Shown here piece after piece: positions 1 to 6,456 of a stretch of DNA of 7,454 nucleotides (within the stretch, counting starts at the first letter, position 1; each line of letters opens with the position of its first letter). The notes below the pieces were generated by a model. The model made no database searches, was not told the DNA's origin, and saw only the letters and a list, made by a program, of their open reading frames with translations. Both the position numbers and the translations under genes were made by a program. This stretch comes from Bacteroidetes bacterium HGW-Bacteroidetes-12 (GTDB lineage: Bacteria; Bacteroidota; Bacteroidia; Flavobacteriales_E; Vicingaceae). The stretch lies in NCBI GenBank assembly GCA_002841035.1, contig PHDR01000136.1, positions 1 through 7,454 on the forward strand. The letters are read 5' to 3'.

Positions 1-191
1 TCTTCCTCAATCTTCGCAAGGTCATTATCTTTTAAAATCACATCAAGCGCCTCGTCCCACGATATATTATCAAGCTTAATAGTAATTTTGCCTTTTACAG
101 CATCTGAAATAACAATGTTTTTACCGGATATTTCCGCCAGGATTCTCAATACATTTTTTATATCTGCATCCATAAAATCAAAAGAGATTTT
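1..191 (-). pseudogene. PilQ-type secretin fragment (STN domain), truncated at both ends
   Basis: Read on the minus strand, this stretch is open throughout and gives about 63 residues that begin around ISFDFMDADIKNVLRILAE and end with a WDEALDVILKDNDLAKIEE block. That pattern (hydrophobic-D-F-x-D-A-D-I, then a V-K-G-K-I-T-I strand, then W-D-E-A-L-D-x-I-L) is the secretin/TonB short N-terminal (STN) domain as found in PilQ, the outer-membrane secretin through which type IV pili pass. The carboxyl side leaves the window at base 1; the amino side stops where the acyltransferase reading begins. Type IV pilus secretins are not usual in Bacteroidetes, so this piece probably does not belong with its neighbours. 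A TonB-dependent receptor STN domain is the main alternative, but the DADIxNVLRILAE form fits PilQ better. The secretin-family call is fairly sure; the organism is inference. Confidence 0.7.
177..191. other. Putative chimeric junction: secretin fragment to acyltransferase
   Basis: About 15-18 bases here read plausibly both as the minus-strand secretin (K-I-S-F-D) and as the plus-strand acyltransferase (S-K-E-I-L). The genes are joined head-to-head: each has lost its amino-terminal part. The exact breakpoint cannot be placed without intact homologues. Confidence 0.6.
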
Positions 192-858
192 AGAAGCATC
201 CAAAGCACTTTCGGCTTATATTAATTACACGTTGAAAGAAAAGAACCAATCCATTTGGATAGCTCAGCGGGAAGGAAGAGCTAAAGATGGTTTTGATAAA
301 ACTAATCCAGGTTTATTAAAAATGTTTGGTTTATGTTCTTCCGAAGATTTATTGAGCCATTTAATCTCATTAAACATATCGCCTGTTGCTATTTCTTATG
401 AATACGATCCTTGTGATTATCTTAAAATCAATGAATTAATAAAAAAACACAATGGGGAAATTTATATTAAATCTGAAAATGAAGACAATCAACACATGGT
501 GTTGGGAATAAAAGGCTACAAAGGGAACATAAACATTCATTTTGCCGCCCCCATTAACGATAAAATAGCGGCACTTTCTCACATTAAAAATAGAAATGAT
601 TTATTGAAAGAAATTGCCGATATTATTGACAACGAAATCTATAACAATTACTATTTATTTGCTTCTCACTATGTTGCTTATGATTTATTGCATCATTCAA
701 ATGAATTTGAAAACGAATATACTCCCGAAGAAAAACAATCTTTTATAGATTATGTTGAAAAAAGACTGGTTAATTTTAAAGGAAATACATTGGCTAAAGA
801 AATTTTTCTAAAAATGTATGCCAATCCAGTAATTAATAAATTAGAGGCTAAAACTTAA
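177..858 (+). pseudogene. 1-acylglycerol-3-phosphate / glycerol acyltransferase, N-terminally truncated
   Basis: The reading frame carries the carboxyl portion, about 227 residues, of a Bacteroidetes membrane-associated phospholipid acyltransferase (PlsB/PlsC-like), which transfers acyl chains to glycerol-phosphate or lysophosphatidate. Visible family blocks are SIWIAQREGRAKDG (glycerol-phosphate-binding EGxRxxxG block, EGRAKDG at 271-291) and SYEYDPCDYLK (394-426). The catalytic HxxxxD block that should lie well upstream is missing: going 5' the frame enters unrelated secretin sequence read antisense. An open frame does continue to a TTG at 88, but the residues it adds are secretin antisense, so TTG is not a credible start. 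Roughly 150 residues seem lost compared with my recollection of the family length. It ends 13 bases before the dehydrogenase, so the two were probably cotranscribed. The family is fairly sure; substrate specificity is not determinable. Confidence 0.75.
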
Positions 859-871
859 AAAAACATACATT

Positions 872-1759
872 ATGAAAAACATAGCAGTTATTGGAGCAGG
901 AACTATGGGAAATGGAATCGCTCATACCTTTGCTCAATCAGGATTTAAAGTAAATTTAATTGACATTTCACAAACAGCATTAGACAAAGCAATTGCAACT
1001 ATTTCTAAAAACTTAGATAGAATGGTGGCAAAAGAAAAAATTACGGAAACAGACAAAACGACAACTTTAAAAAACATTACAAGCTTCACAGATATGGCTC
1101 AGGGAGTTGAAAATGTTGATTTAGTTGTTGAAGCAGCAACCGAAAACATTGATTTAAAGCTTAAAATTTTTAAAACCATTGATGAAGCAACAAGTTCTAA
1201 TGTAATTTTAGCTTCAAACACTTCTTCCATTTCAATTACAAAAATAGCATCAGTAACTTCTCGTCCCGACAAGGTAATTGGAATGCACTTTATGAACCCA
1301 GTTCCTGTTATGAAATTGGTAGAAATTATTAGAGGATATTCTACTTCAGATGAAGTAACCAGTGCCATTATGGAGCTTTCTAAGAAATTAGGTAAAGAAC
1401 CTGTTGAAGTGAATGATTATCCTGGTTTTGTAGCTAACAGAATTTTAATGCCAATGATAAATGAAGCCATTATTACTTTACATGAAGATGTTGCTGGAGT
1501 GGAAGAAATTGACACAGTTATGAAATTAGGTATGGCTCACCCAATGGGACCACTTCAATTGGCTGATTTTATTGGATTAGATGTTTGTTTATCTATCTTA
1601 AAAGTACTGTATGATGGATTTGGAAATCCAAAATATGCACCTTGTCCACTATTAGTAAATATGGTTACCGCAGGAAAATTAGGCGTGAAATCGGGCGAAG
1701 GTTTTTATGCTTGGACACATGGAACAAAAGAGTTAGTTGTTGCCTCACAATTTAAATAA
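872..1759 (+). CDS. hbd: 3-hydroxybutyryl-CoA (3-hydroxyacyl-CoA) dehydrogenase
   Basis: A complete 295-residue cytosolic NAD(P)-dependent enzyme that interconverts 3-hydroxyacyl-CoA and 3-oxoacyl-CoA, used in fatty-acid beta-oxidation and short-chain acyl-CoA metabolism. The Rossmann fingerprint GAGTMG is at residues 8-13, with Asp31 ending the second strand, which normally favours NAD over NADP. Catalytic-type residues fall at family spacing: Ser118 in SNTSS, His139 in GMHFMNPVP, Glu151 twelve residues later, and Asn189 in GFVANR. The C-terminal helical domain carries MGPLQLADFIGLD (225-237) and ends with the usual GVKSGEGFY (271-279). The length is normal for the stand-alone bacterial form, with no hydratase fusion. 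The ATG start gives the Rossmann strand at residue 4, so no earlier start is needed. No Shine-Dalgarno is seen, as is common in Bacteroidetes. It lies 13 bases after the acyltransferase, probably in one transcript. The chain-length preference (C4 or longer) is inferred. Confidence 0.94.
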   Translation: MKNIAVIGAGTMGNGIAHTFAQSGFKVNLIDISQTALDKAIATISKNLDRMVAKEKITETDKTTTLKNITSFTDMAQGVENVDLVVEAATENIDLKLKIFKTIDEATSSNVILASNTSSISITKIASVTSRPDKVIGMHFMNPVPVMKLVEIIRGYSTSDEVTSAIMELSKKLGKEPVEVNDYPGFVANRILMPMINEAIITLHEDVAGVEEIDTVMKLGMAHPMGPLQLADFIGLDVCLSILKVLYDGFGNPKYAPCPLLVNMVTAGKLGVKSGEGFYAWTHGTKELVVASQFK

Positions 1760-1821
1760 CGCTAGGATTACAGATTTTCATTCGTAATAACCCACCCTTT
1801 GGTTAAGAGCACATCTAGTAA

Positions 1822-3255
1822 ATGAAAAAATCACATAAGTTTATACTATCTTCTTTTATAGGTCCATTAGTGATGACTTTTTTCATTGCTGTTTTCGTGT
1901 TGGTAATGCAATTTATTTGGCTGTATATTGATGAAATGTTGGGTAAAGGATTGGAATGGTATGTGCTTGCCGAACTTTTTTTCTACGCCACTGCAAACGT
2001 AGTGCCTATGGCAATGCCGTTAGCTATTTTATTAGCTTCAATTATGACCTTTGGCAACTTGGGCGAACATTTTGAATTAGTAGCGTTTAAATCGTCAGGA
2101 ATTTCGTTGCAACAAATCATGAAACCACTTATTTTCTTTGTTGTTTTCATAAGTGTTGGTGCTTTTTATTTTGCTAACAATGTTATTCCTGTTGCCAACC
2201 TAAAATTTTATTCCTTACTGCACGATATTCGAAGCCAAAAACCAGCAATAAACATTATGCCTAATGTGTTTTATAACGAAATTGATGGCTACACCATTCG
2301 TGTGAAGAGCAAAAAAGCAATGGATGATGGTAGAGAGATGCTAAAAGATGTGATGATTTATAATCATTCTGACAACAATGGGAACTTACAAGTAACCGTT
2401 GCTGATTCTGGTGTCATGAGCCTATCAAACGATAAAGCCTATTTTTCTATAAAACTTTTTAATGGGGTAGATTATCAAGATAAACCCGATGGTAAAGCAA
2501 CTAAAATTTATCCATTATCTCGATTTTATTTTGAGGAAAATGAAATACAAATTGACTTAAGCGGTTTTCAATTTAAACGAACAGATGAAGAAGCTTTTAA
2601 ACATGATTACCGTTTACTAAACCTTAGCCAACTAGAAAATCGAACAGATACTTTAATTAAATTTACCAATCAGGAAATTACAACACTTTCTAGCCATGCT
2701 TTTTATAATTTTCTATTTAATGATACACTACCCAAAGAAACAGCTAAAACCGACAGTATAATTCCATTCAGTTCAATTGATCTAAAAAAATTAACCAACA
2801 TCGAAATTAGCCAAGTGTTTGGTGTTGCCATCAATAATGCTCGAACACTAAAAGGAAGAGCAGCCTCAGCAAAAATGGAAGTAGATATGATGAAAGAAAC
2901 TATGGCTAGAGTTAAAATTGAATGGCACAGAAAATTTACCTTTTCTATTGCTTGTTTAATTATGTTTTTTATAGGGGCTCCATTAGGAGCTATTGTTAGG
3001 AAAGGCGGACTAGGGATGCCTGTGGTAATTTCCATTATTTTCTTTTTAATCTATTATGTTTTATCAATTACTGGTGAAAAAATGGCAAAAGAATTAGTTA
3101 TTCTACCCGTGTATGGAATGTGGTTTTCTACCTTTGTTTTATTTCCTTTAGGATTCTTTTTCACCTATAAAGCCACAACAGATTCTGCTTTGTTTAATAT
3201 TGATGCTTATACCGGATTTTTTAAAAATATTTTCAAAAAAAAAGAAAAAAAATAA
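1822..3255 (+). CDS. LptF/LptG family lipopolysaccharide export permease (YjgP/YjgQ)
   Basis: A 477-residue inner-membrane protein with the LptF/LptG layout. Three amino-terminal membrane segments (about 8-35, 48-78 and 100-122) are followed by a large periplasmic domain (about 125-370, expected beta-jellyroll) and three carboxyl-terminal segments (about 373-395, 400-420 and 430-452), then a lysine-rich cytoplasmic tail. Family marks are the amphipathic coupling-helix region EHFELVAFKSSGISLQQIMK (about 88-107), contacted by the LptB ATPase, and HRKFTFSIACLIMFFIGAPLGAIVRKGG-type sequence in segment 4 (about 370-397). In the Lpt complex it extracts LPS from the inner membrane and passes it to the periplasmic bridge. 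It is longer than the roughly 360 residues of the E. coli proteins, an enlargement I associate with Bacteroidetes members; the extra length lies in the periplasmic domain. I cannot tell LptF from LptG. A 62-base gap precedes it and 8 bases separate it from the glycosyltransferase, so it probably leads a three-gene envelope operon. Confidence 0.9.
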   Translation: MKKSHKFILSSFIGPLVMTFFIAVFVLVMQFIWLYIDEMLGKGLEWYVLAELFFYATANVVPMAMPLAILLASIMTFGNLGEHFELVAFKSSGISLQQIMKPLIFFVVFISVGAFYFANNVIPVANLKFYSLLHDIRSQKPAINIMPNVFYNEIDGYTIRVKSKKAMDDGREMLKDVMIYNHSDNNGNLQVTVADSGVMSLSNDKAYFSIKLFNGVDYQDKPDGKATKIYPLSRFYFEENEIQIDLSGFQFKRTDEEAFKHDYRLLNLSQLENRTDTLIKFTNQEITTLSSHAFYNFLFNDTLPKETAKTDSIIPFSSIDLKKLTNIEISQVFGVAINNARTLKGRAASAKMEVDMMKETMARVKIEWHRKFTFSIACLIMFFIGAPLGAIVRKGGLGMPVVISIIFFLIYYVLSITGEKMAKELVILPVYGMWFSTFVLFPLGFFFTYKATTDSALFNIDAYTGFFKNIFKKKEKK

Positions 3256-3263
3256 CAGCCTAA

Positions 3264-4457
3264 ATGAAAATTCTTCAAATATGTCATAAACCACCACTTC
3301 CCGCTCTTGATGGCGGATGCAAGGCGATGCACGCTTTAACAGAAGGATTTTTAGCTAACGATATCTCCGTTAAAATCTTAACCATTGCCACGCAAAAACA
3401 TCCTTATCAACCTGAACTTTTTCCTACAACTTATTTAGAGCAAACTAACATAGAACATGCTTTTATAGATACTGCTATTAAGAAAAAAAATGCACTGGCC
3501 AACTTGTTTAGCGGCAAGTCTTATAATATCAGTCGTTTTTACAATAAAAATTTTGAAGAGTTGATAACTGCAACACTTCAAAAAGAAAAATTCGATATCA
3601 TTTTATTAGAAAGTCTTTATACCACACCTTACATTGCTGCTATTCGTAAAAGCAGTAATGCCAACATTATTTATCGCTCGCACAATATTGAGTTTGAAAT
3701 TTGGCAACGAACAGGCAATCAAGAAAATAATGCTATCAAAAAAAAGTATCTGCATTTTTTAGCCAAACGCCTCAAAAAATACGAACAATCCATTCTCAAT
3801 TTAGTAGATGGAATTGCTGCCATTACTAAAAAAGACGAAGAACAATTGTTGGCACTTGGTTGCAAAAAACCAATAACTACTGTTCCTTTTGGCATCAACC
3901 TTCAAGAGTATCAGCTAAAAGAAATTCCACAAGAAAAAAAGCTTTTTCATATTGGCAGTATGGATTGGCTCCCTAATCAGGAAGCTATAAAATGGTTTTT
4001 AAATGAAGTTTGGACAGCTGTTGTTGCCAAAGAACCAAACGCTACATTTCATATTGCCGGAAAAAATATGCCCGAAGAAATTATAAATTTAGCCGTATCA
4101 ACACAAGGAGTTGTTAATGAAGGAGAGGTAGAGAATGCCAATGATTTCATTAGAAATAATAACATTATGGTTGTTCCATTGTTTTCAGGCAGCGGAATGC
4201 GAATAAAAATTATTGAAGCAATGGCAATGGGGAAGCTTGTAATTGGAACATCCGTTGCGTTTGAAGGAATTGCTGTGCAGCATAATAAAAATGGCATCAT
4301 TGCCAATACCTCCAACGAATTTAAAGAAGCAATTTTAATGTGTTTACAACACCCTGAAGTTGTTATTAACATTGGGCAAAAAGCAAGAAAAACGATTGAA
4401 GAACAGTATAACAATACCGTTATCGTAAAGCATCTAATTAATTTTATAGCCAACTAA
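3264..4457 (+). CDS. Glycosyltransferase, GT4-like (GT-B fold)
   Basis: A complete 397-residue protein that should transfer a sugar from a nucleotide donor during surface-polysaccharide or LPS assembly, at the cytoplasmic face of the membrane. The amino-terminal domain opens with a beta strand and loop (MKILQICHKPPLPALDGG, 1-18), where GT-B enzymes hold the acceptor, and carries YRSHNIE (137-143). The donor-binding domain has FHIGSMDWLPN (228-238), a strand rich in hydrophobics at 260-266, and the nucleotide-sugar loop at 305-330 with Ser310-Gly311, Arg313, Lys315 and Glu318. The second glutamate of the GT4 EX7E motif is Glu318; the first position is Ser310, a replacement common in the xGSGxRxKxxEAMAxGK subgroup. 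No transmembrane helix is apparent. It starts 8 bases after the permease and its stop overlaps the next start (TAATG), so translation is probably coupled. Donor and acceptor are unknown. Confidence 0.9.
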   Translation: MKILQICHKPPLPALDGGCKAMHALTEGFLANDISVKILTIATQKHPYQPELFPTTYLEQTNIEHAFIDTAIKKKNALANLFSGKSYNISRFYNKNFEELITATLQKEKFDIILLESLYTTPYIAAIRKSSNANIIYRSHNIEFEIWQRTGNQENNAIKKKYLHFLAKRLKKYEQSILNLVDGIAAITKKDEEQLLALGCKKPITTVPFGINLQEYQLKEIPQEKKLFHIGSMDWLPNQEAIKWFLNEVWTAVVAKEPNATFHIAGKNMPEEIINLAVSTQGVVNEGEVENANDFIRNNNIMVVPLFSGSGMRIKIIEAMAMGKLVIGTSVAFEGIAVQHNKNGIIANTSNEFKEAILMCLQHPEVVINIGQKARKTIEEQYNNTVIVKHLINFIAN

Positions 4458-4909
4458 TGAAACTATTTATATTACTTTCTCGCTTTCCGTATCCTTTAGA
4501 AAAGGGAGATAAGTTACGTGCATTTCATCAGATAAAAGAATTATCTAAACAGCATGAAATAGTTTTATGTGCTTTATCCGACCAAAAAGTAGCACAAAGC
4601 TCTATCGATAAACTTCAAGAATATTGCAAAGTCATTCACATTATTAGGCTTCCTAAATGGAAAATCTATTGGAATTTATTTTGGCAATTGTTATTCACCG
4701 ATAAATCCTTACAAGTAGTTTATTTTTACAACAAATCTGCTCAAAAAAAAATTACAAAACTCATTCAGGAACACCAGCCAGACCATATTTACTGTCAGTT
4801 AATTCGAGTTACAGAATATGTTAAAAACATACCCATTCCTAAAACTTTAGATTATATGGATGCCTTAGCTCGTGGAATGGAAAGAAGAATTGCTTTATCT
4901 CCTTTTTTT
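4457..4909 (+). pseudogene. Second glycosyltransferase, amino-terminal domain only (C-terminus lost)
   Basis: About 151 residues of a GT-B family glycosyltransferase, resembling sugar transferases of the PEP-CTERM/EpsH1-associated kind. The acceptor-side signature SRFPYPLEKGDKLRAFHQ is at residues 8-25, followed by the family blocks HIYCQLIRVTEY (about 110-121) and LDYMDALARGMERR (131-144). Family members run to about 400 residues; here the carboxyl donor-binding domain with its E-containing nucleotide loop is absent. The frame stays open to a stop at 4994-4996, but residues after about 151 are antisense reading of the FKBP gene and are not glycosyltransferase-like. The start overlaps the previous stop by one base (TAATG at 4455-4459), which fixes the ATG. 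As it stands the product cannot be catalytic. Whether the truncation is biological or an assembly join is discussed in the findings. Confidence 0.82.
4882..4909. other. Putative junction joining glycosyltransferase and FKBP gene, tail-to-tail
   Basis: These 28 or so bases encode plausible family sequence on both strands: RRIALSPFF of the glycosyltransferase on the plus strand and LKKGDKAILL of the FKBP on the minus strand. To the left only the glycosyltransferase reading makes sense, to the right only the FKBP reading. Both genes lose their carboxyl ends here. This fits a short shared sequence at which two molecules or two loci were joined. Confidence 0.7.
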
Positions 4910-5301
4910 AAATATGTGATTGCTTCATGTAAACCGCTTTCCACATTGTCTTTACCTACTTTAAATTCTTCTGGTCCTTTTTCTTTGGTTGAATAGCATT
5001 GCGTACCATCTAACAAAGTTACTTCATAAGAAATTATAGCAACTTGCCCTTCCATTACTTTTTCTCCTTCTCCTTCTTTTATTAGTTGAAAATGAAGGCC
5101 TGTTCCTGTTTTTATTGGATTTAATTTATGTCTTTTTATGTAATTATCAATTTGCTGCTGTTCTTTTTTAACTGCATTTATGTTTCTTTCAATCAACACT
5201 TCTTTTAATTGATTTGGATTAATGGGCTGATGTGTTTGTTCTTCTCCACAAGCCATTATGAGTAAGAAAAGAGTTGAAAGTTTGTAAAATTGAAAGTTCA
5301 T
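4882..5301 (-). pseudogene. FKBP-type peptidyl-prolyl isomerase lipoprotein, GldI-like, C-terminally truncated
   Basis: About 140 residues from an ATG at 5301. The amino terminus is a lipoprotein signal peptide: a short hydrophobic stretch LSTLFLLIMAC with lipobox I-M-A-C and lipidated Cys18. A charged helical linker (about 30-60, with VKKEQQQIDNYIKRH) precedes an FKBP domain from about residue 68: IISYEVTLLDGTQCYST (89-105), then VESGLHEAITYLKKGDKAILL (120-140). Family members continue with an IPSHLAHG-like loop and final strands that form the active site; these are missing. The open frame runs ten more residues to 4852, but those (SIPRAKASI and stop) are antisense glycosyltransferase. Lying downstream of a DHH phosphoesterase on the same strand recalls flavobacterial gldI loci, where an FKBP lipoprotein supports gliding and type IX secretion. 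The GldI assignment is tentative; a generic FKBP lipoprotein is the alternative. Confidence 0.82.
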
Positions 5302-5364
5302 ACAGTTTTTAGGAAATATTGTGTTTTAAATAATTTTCAAATCAGTGCATTTTCACATTTTTTT

Positions 5365-5384
5365 TAGCCACGAATACACGAATT
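5365..5384. repeat. Short CACGAAT tandem motif, possible dispersed intergenic repeat
   Basis: The 90-base gap between the DHH gene and the FKBP gene contains tagccacgaatacacgaat, two copies of CACGAAT at 5369-5375 and 5377-5383 spaced by eight bases. From memory, very similar sequence (ATTCGTGnATTCGTGGC read on the other strand) recurs between genes in Flavobacteriia; I cannot count copies here because only one is in the window. The remainder of the gap is AT-rich with no clear hairpin. Confidence 0.4.
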
Positions 5385-5391
5385 TCTCACA

Positions 5392-6372
5392 TCAACACAT
5401 TAACAATTTTTCTAATTTAGCTATTGTTTCATCCAAAGTTAAATCTGATTTTCCGCCTGAAGCATAGAAATGACCTCCTCCTTGGAAATGTTTTTTTGCA
5501 AATTCATTCACAAAAACATCTTCTTTTGAGCGAAATGAAATGCTAATATCTTTTTCTTTTTCTGTTAATAATACTGAAAACTTAATTCCTTGTATGGATA
5601 ATGGGTAGTTTACCAAACCTTCAGTATCTCCTTTTTTAAAGTTAAATTGCTTTAACTCATCTTGAGATAAGGAAATATAAGCAAAGCCTTTTTCTGCAAA
5701 TACTTTCATTTTGTTAGTAAGTGCAAAGCCCAATAGTCGTAACCTATCCGTAGTATTATTATCAAAAACAGCCTGATGTATTTTGGCGTTATCTGCTCCA
5801 GAATCAATTAAATGGGCAATAATTTTATGTGTTTTAGCAGTGGTTGATGGATAGCGAAAAGAGCCTGTATCTGTCATTATTCCACAATAAAGACATTCAG
5901 CAACATCTTTAGTAATGTTTTTTGTTTCTTCTAATTTTTCTATAAATTCATAAACCAATTGAGCGGTTGAGCAGCAATCTGTATCAACAAAATAATGGTT
6001 AGCAAAACCTTGCGTGTCTTGATGGTGATCTATCATTATTTTTATTGCAGAAGCATTTTTTATCGCTTCTGCCATATCTCCAACTCTTTCTAATGCATTG
6101 TAATCTAAACTAAAAATCAAATCTGCGTCAGAGAATAATTTATCTGCTTGTTCTTTTTGTTTATCGTAACAACTGATTTTATCAGCATCATTCATCCAAT
6201 TCAAAAAATCGGGAAATGAGTCTGGAACAATTACCTCAACATCATTTTTTTTTATATTTTTAAAAAAATGAAAAAGAGCTAAAGAAGATCCTATGGCATC
6301 ACCATCAGGATTTTTATGTGTTGTTATTACAATTTTTTTTGCTTTATCTATTAATTGTTTCATTTCTTCCAT
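5392..6372 (-). CDS. nrnA: DHH family phosphoesterase, NrnA-like (oligoribonuclease / pAp phosphatase)
   Basis: A complete 326-residue cytosolic phosphoesterase. NrnA enzymes degrade nano-RNAs of two to five nucleotides and hydrolyse 3'-phosphoadenosine 5'-phosphate to AMP. All metal-binding motifs of the DHH domain are present: THKNPDGDA (18-26, with His19, Asp23 and Asp25), Asp90 in FSLDYN, the Asp115-His116-His117 triad, and Asp168 in MTDTGSF. The carboxyl DHHA1 domain ends with GGGHFYASGG (298-307), the substrate-binding glycine-rich loop with His301. Length matches stand-alone NrnA proteins, so the gene is intact. The ATG at 6372 is used here; a second ATG three codons later (6363-6361) is possible and would suit the promoter box very close upstream. 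It precedes the FKBP lipoprotein by 90 bases on the same strand. Bacteroidetes generally lack Orn, so an NrnA-type enzyme is expected; activity on both substrates is inferred. Confidence 0.92.
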   Translation of the reverse strand: MEEMKQLIDKAKKIVITTHKNPDGDAIGSSLALFHFFKNIKKNDVEVIVPDSFPDFLNWMNDADKISCYDKQKEQADKLFSDADLIFSLDYNALERVGDMAEAIKNASAIKIMIDHHQDTQGFANHYFVDTDCCSTAQLVYEFIEKLEETKNITKDVAECLYCGIMTDTGSFRYPSTTAKTHKIIAHLIDSGADNAKIHQAVFDNNTTDRLRLLGFALTNKMKVFAEKGFAYISLSQDELKQFNFKKGDTEGLVNYPLSIQGIKFSVLLTEKEKDISISFRSKEDVFVNEFAKKHFQGGGHFYASGGKSDLTLDETIAKLEKLLMC

Positions 6373-6376
6373 ACTG

Positions 6377-6384
6377 CAAAAGTA
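6377..6384 (-). promoter_or_regulatory. Candidate Bacteroidetes -7 promoter box (TACTTTTG)
   Basis: The minus strand reads TACTTTTG, a full match to the Bacteroidetes sigma-A -7 element TAnnTTTG, ending four bases before the ATG at 6372. The expected -33 element would fall in a T-rich tract without a clean TTG. If used, transcription would begin at or next to the start codon, giving a leaderless or nearly leaderless nrnA mRNA. The eight-base match could be chance in AT-rich DNA. Confidence 0.4.
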
Positions 6385-6397
6385 AGTTTATGAAAAG

Positions 6398-6435
6398 AAA
6401 AAAACCTATCTAAATTTTTTTAGATAGGTTTTTTT
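6398..6435 (-). terminator. Rho-independent terminator after the secreted-protein gene
   Basis: A perfect inverted repeat: aaaacctatctaaa (6401-6414) pairs with tttagataggtttt (6419-6432) across a four-T loop, and the A and T tracts extend pairing to 6398 and 6435. It lies 21 bases past the stop of the minus-strand gene ending at 6457, and the A-tract read on the minus strand becomes the U-run. Symmetry would also let it act on the plus strand. It separates that gene from nrnA. Confidence 0.85.
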
Positions 6436-6456
6436 ATTGAAATTTATGAATTGAAA

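Noticed and set aside
88..858. A single 256-residue protein starting at TTG 88
   Set aside because: Its first 30 or so residues are the antisense reading of the secretin STN fragment; only the part from about 177 resembles the acyltransferase family.
1099..1368. Minus-strand open frame of 89 codons
   Set aside because: Lies wholly opposite the conserved hydroxyacyl-CoA dehydrogenase and resembles no family.
1767..1788. Inverted repeat ATTAC...GTAAT in the gap before the permease, considered as a terminator or operator
   Set aside because: Only five base pairs with a 12-base loop and no T-run; expected by chance in AT-rich DNA.
2703..3035. Minus-strand open frame of 110 codons
   Set aside because: Opposite the LptF/LptG permease; its hydrophobic look reflects the complement of membrane-segment codons.
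4049..4453. Minus-strand open frame of 134 codons, hydrophobic and cysteine-rich
   Set aside because: Antisense of the conserved donor-binding domain of the first glycosyltransferase.
4910..4996. Genuine carboxyl end of the second glycosyltransferase
   Set aside because: These residues are the antisense of the FKBP coding sequence and do not resemble any glycosyltransferase end.
5308..5340. Possible -33/-7 promoter for the FKBP gene (TTTG then TATTTCCT, 19-base spacer)
   Set aside because: The -7 match lacks the TTTG end, so it is too weak to list as a feature.
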